NCBI GenBank assembly: GCA_937930165.1
Contig: CALGVL010000121.1
Span: 1 to 6,730 of the forward strand
DNA from: an uncultured Acetobacteraceae bacterium
GTDB taxonomy: Bacteria; Pseudomonadota; Alphaproteobacteria; Acetobacterales; Acetobacteraceae
Direction: 5' to 3'
DNA length: 6,730 bases
Shown here: in pieces, positions 1-6,461 of the stretch
Numbering within the stretch: the stretch's first letter is position 1
How the letters are laid out: every line of letters starts with the position of its first letter
The notes under the pieces: generated by a model
What the model was told of the DNA's origin: nothing
Databases searched by the model: none
What the model saw: the letters and a program-made list of their open reading frames with translations, nothing else
Position numbers and translations under genes: made by a program

Positions 1-1
1 G

Positions 2-934
2 GCCGAGGCTGCCAGCACTGGGACCGAGGCGCCCGGTCCGGCCGGAGCCGACATGTCGGCGCCGGCCAAGCCGTTCGCGACCCTGGATGCCCGGACGGAT
101 CCGCCCCCGGCGCCAGAGGAGCCTGGCGCCGATCCGCAAGGCGTTCCCCCCACCACGGAGGGGATGGAGTTCGCCGCCTCGCCATCCGTGGCGCCCCCGC
201 CTGCCGCGCCCGATGACGGGCCGGGCACCGAAGCCGCAAGCCCACCCCCCGGCATGCCAGTGGCCAAGGATGCGGGCCGCGATGTGCCACCGGCCGGTGC
301 GGAGCCCGAAGCCGCAGCCGCGCCGACCGCCGCCCCCGGCACTGGGCCTGCCATCCTCGAGACAGCGCCCCTGGCCATGCTGGCGCCGCCCGAAACCTCA
401 TCCCTCGCCGATGCCGCGGGCATGGAGGGTTCGGCGCCCTCCCCGCAGGCCGATCCCACGCCTCCCGCCGATGTGCCTGCCGGCGAAGCCGAGTTCCCGG
501 TCAGGCCGGCACCGTCGGCGCCTGCAAGAATGGCCGGAACCAGCGCCGCGGAGCCCGGCCTGCCCCCTGCCCCGGAGCCGGAGGCCAGACCTACACCCCT
601 GACGCTCGCCCCCACCCTCGGCACGCCGGAAGTGCCGGCCATGCCCGCCGCCGCGCCGCCGGCCCTCATCGCCACGCTGATGCGGCGCGGGGATGCGCTT
701 CTCGCCCTCGGCGACATCTCCGGGGCGCGGCGCTTCTTCGAGCGCGCCGCGGAGGCCGGCAGCGCCGATGCTGCCGTCGCCGCCGGCCGCACCCATGATC
801 CCGCCGCGCTCGCGGCCCTGGGCGCCCGCGGCATCCGCCCGGATCCGGAGGCTGCCGCGGCCTGGTACCAGCGGGCCGAGGCCCTTCGGGCAGCGGAACA
901 CGACGCGCACCCCCAGCACGGAGCCGCCCCATGA
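2..934 (+). CDS. Pro/Ala-rich protein with C-terminal Sel1/TPR-like repeat (5' end outside window)
   Basis: The reading frame is open to the left edge of the window. The codons before the in-frame ATG at 53 encode the same Ala/Pro/Gly/Glu-rich sequence, so the true start is probably upstream and this is a partial gene. Counting from that ATG, residues 1 to about 200 are low-complexity, Pro/Ala-rich and probably disordered. Residues about 203-283 form a compact helical region with Sel1/TPR character: GDALLALGDISGARRFFERA, then AAEAGSADAAVAAGRTHDP, then a GIRPDPEAAAAWYQRAEAL segment. Such repeats normally mediate protein-protein contacts. No signal peptide or membrane segment is visible, but one could lie in the missing N-terminus. 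The stop codon overlaps the start of the TAXI receptor gene by 4 bases (ATGA), so the two are probably made together. A role as partner or scaffold of that receptor is inference only. The exact function is unknown. Confidence 0.8.
   Translation, partial: AEAASTGTEAPGPAGADMSAPAKPFATLDARTDPPPAPEEPGADPQGVPPTTEGMEFAASPSVAPPPAAPDDGPGTEAASPPPGMPVAKDAGRDVPPAGAEPEAAAAPTAAPGTGPAILETAPLAMLAPPETSSLADAAGMEGSAPSPQADPTPPADVPAGEAEFPVRPAPSAPARMAGTSAAEPGLPPAPEPEARPTPLTLAPTLGTPEVPAMPAAAPPALIATLMRRGDALLALGDISGARRFFERAAEAGSADAAVAAGRTHDPAALAALGARGIRPDPEAAAAWYQRAEALRAAEHDAHPQHGAAP
920..934 (+). promoter_or_regulatory. Translational coupling site: GGAG Shine-Dalgarno plus ATGA stop/start overlap
   Basis: A GGAG motif at 920-923 lies 7 bases before the ATG at 931, inside the end of the upstream gene. 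The upstream stop TGA (932-934) overlaps this ATG as ATGA, a classic arrangement for re-initiation by terminating ribosomes. A second in-frame ATG at 934 could also serve as the start, with 10-base spacing. Confidence 0.7.
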
Positions 935-1914
935 TGTCCTCCCTCCCCCGCCGCGCCTTGCTTCTCGGCACGCTGCTCGGTGCCGCCTCTGCCCGGATGG
1001 CGGCCGCGCAGGGCGGGCCGCCATCCCTCAGCAGCCTGGTCGCGCGCACCAATGCCGGGACGGTCGGCGTCATCTCCGGCGGAATCGACGGCACCTATGT
1101 CCGCATCGCCGCCGACCTCGCCGCGGTTCTGGACGATGGCGACGCCCTGCGGGTGCTGCCTATCCTCGGCAAGGGCTCGCTGCAGAACATCCGCGACATC
1201 CTGGCACTGCGCGGAGTGGACATCGGCATCGTGCAGTCGGACGTCCTCGCCTATGCGCGGCGCGAACACCTGATCCCCGGCCTCGACAGCCTGATCCAGT
1301 ACATCGCCAAGCTTTATGATGAGGAGGTGCACATCCTGGCGCAGCGCGATATCGAGCGGATCGAGGATCTGGCCGGCAAGCCGGTGAATTTCGATGTCCG
1401 CGGCAGCGGTACCGCGATGACCGCCAGCCTGATCTTCGACAGGCTGGGCGTGCAGGTCCGCCCGGCGCACGACACCCAGGATCTGGCGCTGGAAAGGCTG
1501 AAGCGCGGCGAGATCGCGGCGCTGGTCTACGTCGCAGGCAAGCCGGCGCGGCTCTTCGCCAGCCTGCCGCCGGACTCCGGCCTGCATTTCCTCCCGGTGC
1601 CGATGAATGACGCGCTGCTGGAGACCTACCTGCCCTCCCGCTTCGCCCGCGCCGACTACCCGGCGCTGGTACCGGAAGACGCGCCCGTGGACACCATCGC
1701 GGTTGGCGCCGTCATGGCGGTCTATGCCTGGCAGCCGGGGACCGAGCGCTACCGCAAGGTCGCCCGCTTCGTGGATGCCCTCCTCGAGAAGTTCCCGGCC
1801 TTCCAGCAGCCGCCGCGCCATCCGAAATGGCGGGAGGTGAACCTGGCGGCGCAGTTGCCTGGCTGGACGCGCTTCGTGCCGGCGGAGGCGCTGCAACGGG
1901 CGCAACGCTTCTAG
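931..1914 (+). CDS. TAXI-family TRAP transporter solute-binding protein
   Basis: Predicted 327-residue periplasmic receptor. The N-terminus has twin arginines (R7-R8), a hydrophobic stretch LLLGTLLGAASA and a likely signal peptidase site after AAA at about residue 26. This fits a Sec or possibly Tat signal peptide. The mature part has TAXI-family hallmarks: an early VGVISGGIDGTYVRIAADLA segment (about 45-64), GKGSLQNIRDIL (80-91), VDIGIVQSDVLAYA (96-109), the hinge-region VNFDVRGSGTAMTASLIF (152-169) and the C-terminal WREVNLAAQLPGWTRF (300-315). Length is normal for the family. TAXI proteins bind small organic ligands, and glutamate or dicarboxylate-like substrates are known in some members; the ligand here cannot be told. 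Canonical members deliver ligand to a fused DctQM-type permease, and none is encoded in this window. The gene overlaps the preceding Sel1-like gene by 4 bases. Confidence 0.92.
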   Translation: MMSSLPRRALLLGTLLGAASARMAAAQGGPPSLSSLVARTNAGTVGVISGGIDGTYVRIAADLAAVLDDGDALRVLPILGKGSLQNIRDILALRGVDIGIVQSDVLAYARREHLIPGLDSLIQYIAKLYDEEVHILAQRDIERIEDLAGKPVNFDVRGSGTAMTASLIFDRLGVQVRPAHDTQDLALERLKRGEIAALVYVAGKPARLFASLPPDSGLHFLPVPMNDALLETYLPSRFARADYPALVPEDAPVDTIAVGAVMAVYAWQPGTERYRKVARFVDALLEKFPAFQQPPRHPKWREVNLAAQLPGWTRFVPAEALQRAQRF

Positions 1915-1917
1915 AAC

Positions 1918-1941
1918 GTCCCTGGCGGAGACGCCCAGGAC
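1918..1941 (+). terminator. Hairpin just after the TAXI gene (possible terminator or 3'-end stabiliser)
   Basis: Three bases after the TAXI stop, GTCC (1918-1921) pairs with GGAC (1938-1941), TGG (1923-1925) with CCA (1935-1937), and CG (1926-1927) with CG (1932-1933). This makes a 9-bp stem with two single-base C bulges closed by GAGA, a GNRA-type tetraloop. There is no T-run after it, so it is not a typical intrinsic terminator. It may mark a Rho-dependent end or protect the 3' end of the message. Confidence 0.35.
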
Positions 1942-2048
1942 GATCGCAGACCAGACCCGGACCGGCCGGGCTTGACCCGGGGAGGCAGGGCGGCGCATCC
2001 CCTCCCTCCCATGCAGGCTCACGCGATTTTTCGCCCTCTCCGCAAGCC

Positions 2049-2615
2049 ATGAACGCCACACCGCAGGACGAGGACGACGAGGAGGAGGCCCTGCCCGGCC
2101 TGCCGCCGGGCACACCCTTCTACATGACCCCCGCCGGCCATGCCGCGCTGGCCGAGGAACTCCGTCGCCTGTGGTCGGAGGAGCGGCCGAAGGTGGTGGA
2201 GGTGGTCTCCTGGGCCGCCGGCCTCGGCGACCGCAGCGAGAATGCCGACTACCAGTACGGCAAGCGCCGCCTGCGCGAGATTGATCGCCGCGTCCGCTTC
2301 CTGCGCAAGCGGCTGGAGCGGGCGCAGGTGGTGGACCCGGCACAGCAGACGCGGCGGGACCAGGTCTTCTTCGGCGCCACTGTCACCTATGCGCGGGAGG
2401 ACGATTCTGAGGTCACCGTCACCATCGTCGGCATTGATGAGGCGGATGCCGCCACGCGGCTGGACCGACCGGCGCACCAGCCGCGCCGCATCAGCTGGGT
2501 GTCGCCGGTGGCGCGGGCGCTGCTGGGGGCGCGGGTCGGCGATCTGGTGCGGGTGCGCACGCCCCAGGGCAGCGAAGAACTGGAAGTGTTGGAAATCCGC
2601 TACCCGGAGGCCTGA
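2049..2615 (+). CDS. greB: Transcription elongation/cleavage factor GreB
   Basis: 188-residue Gre factor. These proteins enter the secondary channel of backtracked RNA polymerase and stimulate cleavage of the transcript 3' end. The N-terminal coiled coil (about 27-98) carries the GreB signature WAAGLGDRSENADYQYGKRR; D61 and E64 correspond to the acidic tip residues that position the catalytic metal. The C-terminal FKBP-like domain (about 105-188) includes VFFGATVTY, SPVARALLGARVGDLV and a final LEVLEIRY. WSEERP and the NADYQY tip distinguish it from GreA. The start at 2049 was chosen because the frame upstream to 1827 runs through the TAXI coding region and does not resemble Gre sequence. There is no good Shine-Dalgarno before 2049. 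An in-frame ATG at 2124 would give the classic shorter N-terminus. Oddities are an acidic extension (D7-E13) and an insertion near 130-147 relative to E. coli GreB. Confidence 0.95.
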   Translation: MNATPQDEDDEEEALPGLPPGTPFYMTPAGHAALAEELRRLWSEERPKVVEVVSWAAGLGDRSENADYQYGKRRLREIDRRVRFLRKRLERAQVVDPAQQTRRDQVFFGATVTYAREDDSEVTVTIVGIDEADAATRLDRPAHQPRRISWVSPVARALLGARVGDLVRVRTPQGSEELEVLEIRYPEA

Positions 2616-2678
2616 CCGGGCCGTGTGAAACGATCCGCGTCGCCCGGCGTTCCCCGCCGGCAACCGCCACGCAGTCAT

Positions 2679-3749
2679 ATGCCGGACCTAGCCGAAAGGC
2701 CCGCCCCTCCCGCCTTCCCCGCCCATGGCGCCGCCTGCCTGCCCGCCGTCACGGTGGATGCCTACAATGCCGAATTGCGCACGGCGGATGGTTTCCTCGG
2801 CGACCGCGCCAGCAGCCGCGCCTTCGGATCCATCCTGGACTGGTGGCGCAAGAGGCTGCGTGAAGCCGACGATGCGGACCCGCTGGGCGAGACGCCGAGC
2901 GAGGCGATCAGCCGTCGCCAATTGGACCGCATCCTGGCCGAGGGCGACCCGGAGGCGGCCGGGCTGGTGCATGGCGTGGTGGAGGAATTCGCTCAGTCGC
3001 TGGCCACGGTGGTGAAGCGGCTGCTGCGCCTGAAGGAGTGGCAGGGGACGGAGCGCATCGTCGTCGGCGGCGGCATGCGCGGGAGCCGGGTGGGCGAACT
3101 GGCGATCGGCCGCACCGCCATGCTGCTGAAGGCCGAGGACAGCATGCCGGACCTCCTCCCGATCCGCCACGACCCGGACGAGGCCGGACTGATCGGCGGC
3201 CTGCATCTCGCGCCCTCCTGGATCTTCTCCGGTTACGACGGGGCACTGGCCGTGGATATCGGCGGTTCGAACATCCGCGCCGGGGTGGTACGGCCGAAGC
3301 TGAAGAAATCCGCCGACCTCGCCGCGGCCGAGCTGTGGGAGGCCGAGCGCTGGCGCCATGCCGATGACAGGCCCGGCCGCGAAGCGGCGATAGATCGCCT
3401 CGTGGAGATGCTGCGCGACCTGGCCCGCAAGGCGGAGAAGCAGCGCCTGAAGCTGGCGCCATTCGTCGGCATCGCCTGTCCCGGCCGCATCCTGGAAGAT
3501 GGCCGCATCGGGCGCGGTGCGCAGAATCTCCCGGGCAATTGGGAAAGCAGCCGCTTCAACCTGCCGGACCGCATCCGCGACGCCCTGCCCCGAATCGGCG
3601 GGCATGAGGTGATGGTCGCGATGCACAACGATGCCGTCGTCCAGGGTCTCAGCCAGTTACCCTGGATGCGGGACGTTACGCGCTGGGGCGTGCTGACCAT
3701 CGGCACCGGCCTCGGCAATGCCCGCTTCACCAACCGCGCGAAGGACTGA
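2679..3749 (+). CDS. ROK-family (sugar kinase-like) protein with circularly permuted motif order
   Basis: 356 residues from the ATG at 2679. A GTG at 2625 is in frame and has GGAGG 14 bases upstream, which would add 18 residues. The ATG is preferred because the extension is basic and low-complexity. The ASKHA/ROK blocks occur in unusual order. First come elements normally at the C-terminal end: GFLGDRASSRAF (38-49), LAEGDPEA (86-93), the adenosine-type ERIVVGGG (125-132) and DPDEAGLIGGLHLAP (165-179). Then come the normally N-terminal elements: phosphate-1 VDIGGSNIRAGVV (192-204), GIACPG (264-269), NLPGNW (283-288), HNDA with likely catalytic base D318, and phosphate-2 IGTGLGNARF (341-350), after which the protein ends. 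The ExGH and CxCGxxGC zinc/sugar motifs of canonical ROK kinases are absent. ATP-dependent sugar phosphorylation is the family role; the substrate, or even activity, is uncertain. It lies 63 bases after greB, same strand. Confidence 0.85.
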   Translation: MPDLAERPAPPAFPAHGAACLPAVTVDAYNAELRTADGFLGDRASSRAFGSILDWWRKRLREADDADPLGETPSEAISRRQLDRILAEGDPEAAGLVHGVVEEFAQSLATVVKRLLRLKEWQGTERIVVGGGMRGSRVGELAIGRTAMLLKAEDSMPDLLPIRHDPDEAGLIGGLHLAPSWIFSGYDGALAVDIGGSNIRAGVVRPKLKKSADLAAAELWEAERWRHADDRPGREAAIDRLVEMLRDLARKAEKQRLKLAPFVGIACPGRILEDGRIGRGAQNLPGNWESSRFNLPDRIRDALPRIGGHEVMVAMHNDAVVQGLSQLPWMRDVTRWGVLTIGTGLGNARFTNRAKD

Positions 3750-3821
3750 GCGCGCCCATTGCCAGCCAGGCTCCTCCGGCGCAGAGAAGCAGCCGGCACA
3801 GGAAGCGGAACCAGGACCAGC

Positions 3822-4688
3822 ATGCAGCAGGCGATGACCGGAAGCACCGAGGCGGCGGCGCTGCTCGACCGAGTGAACAGGGCCGCGCGGCGGCAGGAGA
3901 CGCCCTGCGGCGACGGCATAATGGTCTGGCGGAGTTGGGGCGAAGGGGAGCCATTGGTGCTCCTGCATGGCGGCTCCGGCTCCTGGCGGCACTGGATCCG
4001 CAACATCGAACCGCTGGCGCGGCAGCGGATGGTGGTCTGCCCGGACCTGCCCGGCCTCGGCGAGTCCGCCATGCCGCCGGTGACCGACAGCCCGGCGCCA
4101 GTCGCCGCCCTGGTGCGGCAGGGCCTGGGCGCCGTGCTGGGCGAGGGCCGGCGCTACGACCTCGTCGGCTTCTCCTTCGGCGCGCTGCTCGCCGGCCATA
4201 TTGCTGCGCAGGCGGGCGCGGAGTTGCGCAGCGTCACGCTGGTCGGCGCCGGGGCACTCGGTCTGCCGCGGCCGCGGACGGAATTGCTCAAGGTGCGCGA
4301 CAAGCAGGGCGAGGCCCGGACCGCCGCGCACCGGCACAACCTGGCGACGCTGATGCTGGCCGACCCGGCGGCGATCGACGATCTGGCCCTGCTGATCCAG
4401 GACTGGAACACCGAGCATGGCCGCTTCCGCAGCCGCGGCTTCGCGCACAGCGCCTCGCTCCGCGACGCCATCGCACAAGCCAAGGCGCCGGTCGCGCTGA
4501 TCTATGGCGAGCGCGACGCCATCGCCTGGCCGGATCTGGAAGCGCGCTTCGCGGCGCTGCGCGCGGTGCAGCCGGAAGCCTGGACCGGCGTGATCCCCGG
4601 CGCCGGACATTGGGTCGCATATGAGGCGGCGGAGAGCTTCAACGCCATGCTTCTGGACATGCTGCGGCGTCGGCTAGGCGCCGGCTGA
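3822..4688 (+). CDS. Alpha/beta-fold hydrolase
   Basis: 288 residues from the ATG at 3822, preceded by AGGA at 3813-3816 with 5-base spacing. A TTG at 3759 is in frame but would add an unconvincing Arg-rich tail. The fold is a cytoplasmic alpha/beta hydrolase without a signal peptide. The oxyanion-hole loop is LVLLHGGSGSWRHW (45-58) and the strand-turn CPDLPGLGES is at 73-82. The nucleophile elbow is GFSFG with S118, the acid is D232 in YGERDAIAWP, and the base is H263 in GAGHWVAYE. The triad is complete. The pattern recalls the MhpC / meta-cleavage-product hydrolase and general esterase group, but the substrate cannot be assigned. It follows the ROK gene by 72 bases and converges on the CoA transferase gene. 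Confidence 0.9.
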   Translation: MQQAMTGSTEAAALLDRVNRAARRQETPCGDGIMVWRSWGEGEPLVLLHGGSGSWRHWIRNIEPLARQRMVVCPDLPGLGESAMPPVTDSPAPVAALVRQGLGAVLGEGRRYDLVGFSFGALLAGHIAAQAGAELRSVTLVGAGALGLPRPRTELLKVRDKQGEARTAAHRHNLATLMLADPAAIDDLALLIQDWNTEHGRFRSRGFAHSASLRDAIAQAKAPVALIYGERDAIAWPDLEARFAALRAVQPEAWTGVIPGAGHWVAYEAAESFNAMLLDMLRRRLGAG

Positions 4689-4778
4689 ACGCCCCCCACT
4701 CCGACCGGGCCGCGCGCGCCCGACCGGGGCGGCTGCCCGCTGGTGCGAAGCTGACAGCTGGCGACATCGCCCGGCGCC
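4689..4778. terminator. Convergent intergenic region with GC inverted repeats
   Basis: Ninety bases separate the stops of two convergent genes. CGGGC (4706-4710) pairs with GCCCG (4718-4722) around a CG-alternating loop, and GCCCC near 4691-4695 can pair with GGGGC (4726-4730) outside it. CGACCGGG is also directly repeated at 4702-4709 and 4721-4728. There is no T-run on either strand. It may be a shared transcription end region, but the evidence is only base pairing in very GC-rich DNA. Confidence 0.25.
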
Positions 4779-6176
4779 TCACGTCCAGACGGGGCGGTGG
4801 GCGCCGAGCGGGGTGGAGGGGAGTGCCCAGAAGGGCGGCGTCCTCTCCAGCCGGCCGGAATGGCGCAGGGCGGTGAGGTGGCCGAAGCCGCTCTCGCTCT
4901 CCTCCAGCAGGTCGCCGATCTCCTCGAATTCCGGCACCGCCGCGGCGAAGCCATCCACCAGGCGCCCCAGGCTGCGCAGCCACATGGCGGTGCCGACCAG
5001 GGAGACGCGGACCAGCCAGCTCCCGCCCTCCTCCGCCCGCCGCAGCAGCGCCGCCAGTGTGCCGAAGGTGAGCAGGTAGCCGGAGGCATGGTCCAGCGCC
5101 TGGCAGGGCAGCACCTTCGGCGGCTCGGTGCCAGCGGCGATGGCTTCGGCATGATTGAAGCCACTGGCCGTCTGCACCAGGCTGTCGAAGCCGCGCCGCC
5201 CACCCCAGGGCCCAACCTCGCCATAGGCGGAGAGCGAGGCGCAGACGATGCCCGGCCGGATCTCGGCCAGATCCGCCGGCGCGAATCCATGGCCGGCGAT
5301 GGCACCCGGCCGATAGCCCTGCAGGAACACATCCGCCCGCGCCGCCAGTTCGCGCAGCCGGGCGCGCCCCGCCTCCGTCCGCAGATCCAGTTGCGCGCTG
5401 CGCTTGCCACGGCCGGTATCCACCAGCAGCCGGTCCAGCGAGGGCAGATGCGCGGCGCTGATATGCAGCACATCGGCACCATGCGCCGCCAGCGTCCGGC
5501 CGCAGACCGGCCCGGCGATGACGCGCGTGAGGTCCAGCACGCGCAGTCCCTCCAGCGGCCGCGCGGCACCCGGTGGCAATGGCGTGGGAGGTACATCGCC
5601 GATCCGCTCGATGCGCAACGGCGGCAGGGTGGCAACCGCCTGCCCCTGGGGATGCGCATCCCATTCCGCGAAGTTGCGCAAGGCGGAGACGCACATGCCG
5701 GCCTCGGCCGCTGCATCCTCGAAATCGAAAGCCCGCCAACCCTGGAGCGCCGCCGCCACCGCCTCCCGCGTCCCGTCGCAGCCCAACAGGCGCAGCACGC
5801 CGGCGCGGTGATGCGGGAAATTAGTGTGCAGGCGCACGATCCGCCCATCGCCGCAGCGATAGGTGCCGGCGATCGAGTCCCAGGGGTCGCGCGGATCCTG
5901 TCCGGCGAGGCGCAGGTAATGCTCGCTGTGGAATTCCAGCGTGGCGTGGCGCATCTCGACCTGCGCCTGCTGCGCCACCCCGGTCCGGCGCCGATGCACC
6001 TCCGCCGCGGCCGCTGTCGCCGCCGCGATCGTCGCCTGCGCCGCGGCGCCGACCCGGAAGGAGGAGGGCAGCACAGGCTCCGCCCCGGTCAGCGTCACGC
6101 GCCCGAGCGGCTCCGGCGCCAGCCCGGCCAGGCGCCAGAGCGAGGCGAGGATCTCGCCGGGGGTTGGGTCCGCCAT
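4779..6176 (-). CDS. Class III (CaiB/BaiF-type) CoA transferase
   Basis: 465 residues. The start at 6176 is chosen because GGGAG (plus-strand 6186-6190) sits 9 bases upstream; the longer frame to 6392 has no family resemblance. The core domain starts at LEGLRVLDLTRVIAGPVCGR (208-227) and continues with AHGADVLHI, DLRTEAGRARLRELAARADV and YRPGAIAGHGF. It then has CASLSAYGEVGPWGGRRGFD (312-331) and the segment around LDHASGYLLTFGTLAALLRR (361-380). D362 matches the aspartate that forms the acyl-aspartyl intermediate in formyl-CoA transferase. The enzyme moves CoA between carboxylic acids in the cytoplasm; the acid is unknown. Residues about 40-90 resemble the second half of the same fold (QATIAAATAAAAEVHRRRTG) but with Ala where the Asp should be, so the N-terminal part looks like a degenerate half-domain. 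The gene stands alone, convergent with the hydrolase and divergent from the KGG gene. Confidence 0.9.
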   Translation of the reverse strand: MADPTPGEILASLWRLAGLAPEPLGRVTLTGAEPVLPSSFRVGAAAQATIAAATAAAAEVHRRRTGVAQQAQVEMRHATLEFHSEHYLRLAGQDPRDPWDSIAGTYRCGDGRIVRLHTNFPHHRAGVLRLLGCDGTREAVAAALQGWRAFDFEDAAAEAGMCVSALRNFAEWDAHPQGQAVATLPPLRIERIGDVPPTPLPPGAARPLEGLRVLDLTRVIAGPVCGRTLAAHGADVLHISAAHLPSLDRLLVDTGRGKRSAQLDLRTEAGRARLRELAARADVFLQGYRPGAIAGHGFAPADLAEIRPGIVCASLSAYGEVGPWGGRRGFDSLVQTASGFNHAEAIAAGTEPPKVLPCQALDHASGYLLTFGTLAALLRRAEEGGSWLVRVSLVGTAMWLRSLGRLVDGFAAAVPEFEEIGDLLEESESGFGHLTALRHSGRLERTPPFWALPSTPLGAHRPVWT

Positions 6177-6391
6177 GGCTTCCGTCTCCCTACTCAGAGC
6201 GGTACGCCTCGCCGGGCATCGAGGCGCCTGGATTGGACGGCAAGGTCCGGTTTCCGATTGCGCATCATGCTGCCGCCCACTGACGCTGCCTAGGGCCCGC
6301 ACCGGCAGCCGAACCGCTGCGCCGGGGCCGGGCACAAGATCCACGGAGCCCCGGCGCCAACCCTGCAACCGATGCGGAGCCGCCGGAGCCA

Positions 6392-6411
6392 TTTTCCGGC
6401 ATGGCGGAAAA
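6392..6411. repeat. Perfect 7-bp inverted repeat TTTTCCG-N6-CGGAAAA
   Basis: TTTTCCG (6392-6398) and CGGAAAA (6405-6411) are exact reverse complements separated by six bases. The A/T-rich arms stand out from the local GC-rich sequence. The right arm overlaps the proposed -35 element (GGAAA, 6406-6410) of the KGG promoter, a placement that suits a dimeric regulator's operator. A regulator is not identified. Confidence 0.45.
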
Positions 6412-6431
6412 CAGGAGCGGCCTCATGCGTT
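6406..6431 (+). promoter_or_regulatory. Candidate EcfG-type general stress promoter
   Basis: GGAAA (6406-6410) is followed after exactly 17 bases by CGTT (6428-6431). The alphaproteobacterial general stress sigma factor EcfG recognises GGAAC-N16/17-CGTT, so this differs only in the fifth -35 base. Transcription would start near 6438-6441, about 50 bases before the KGG start codon. KGG-type small proteins are typical stress-induced genes, which supports the call. One mismatch and short motifs keep it tentative. Confidence 0.45.
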
Positions 6432-6440
6432 CCTGAGAAT

Positions 6441-6461
6441 GGATCTCCATGGCGGAGATCC
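6441..6461 (+). repeat. Perfect 8-bp stem-loop in KGG 5' leader
   Basis: GGATCTCC (6441-6448) and GGAGATCC (6454-6461) are exact reverse complements around the 5-base loop ATGGC. If the proposed promoter is right, this hairpin lies at the extreme 5' end of the KGG message, 28 bases before the start codon, leaving the AAGGA at 6474-6478 unpaired. It could stabilise the mRNA or act as a protein-binding site. Confidence 0.5.

Noticed and set aside
398..1024. 208-codon minus-strand open frame over the Pro/Ala-rich gene and the TAXI start
   Set aside because: The Gly/Arg-rich composition is typical of a GC-rich shadow frame, with no domain resemblance.
1972..2000. TTGACC as a sigma-70 -35 box for greB
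   Set aside because: No acceptable -10 element is found 16-18 bases downstream; the candidates match TATAAT at two positions or fewer.
1827..2048. Upstream extension of the greB frame beginning inside the TAXI gene
   Set aside because: The extra 74 residues overlap TAXI coding sequence, show no Gre similarity and look like out-of-frame translation.
3807..3830. GGAAC before the alpha/beta hydrolase as an EcfG -35 element
   Set aside because: No CGTT occurs at the required 16-17-base spacing, and the motif lies too close to the start codon.
4797..6293. Long 498-codon open frame on the plus strand opposite the CoA transferase
   Set aside because: It is Arg/Gln/Pro-rich with no recognisable domain and lies antisense to a clearly conserved enzyme. 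Long antisense frames are expected at this GC content.
6177..6392. 72-residue N-terminal extension of the CoA transferase to a start at 6392
   Set aside because: The Shine-Dalgarno at 6186-6190 fits the start at 6176, and the extension is compositionally unlike the enzyme.
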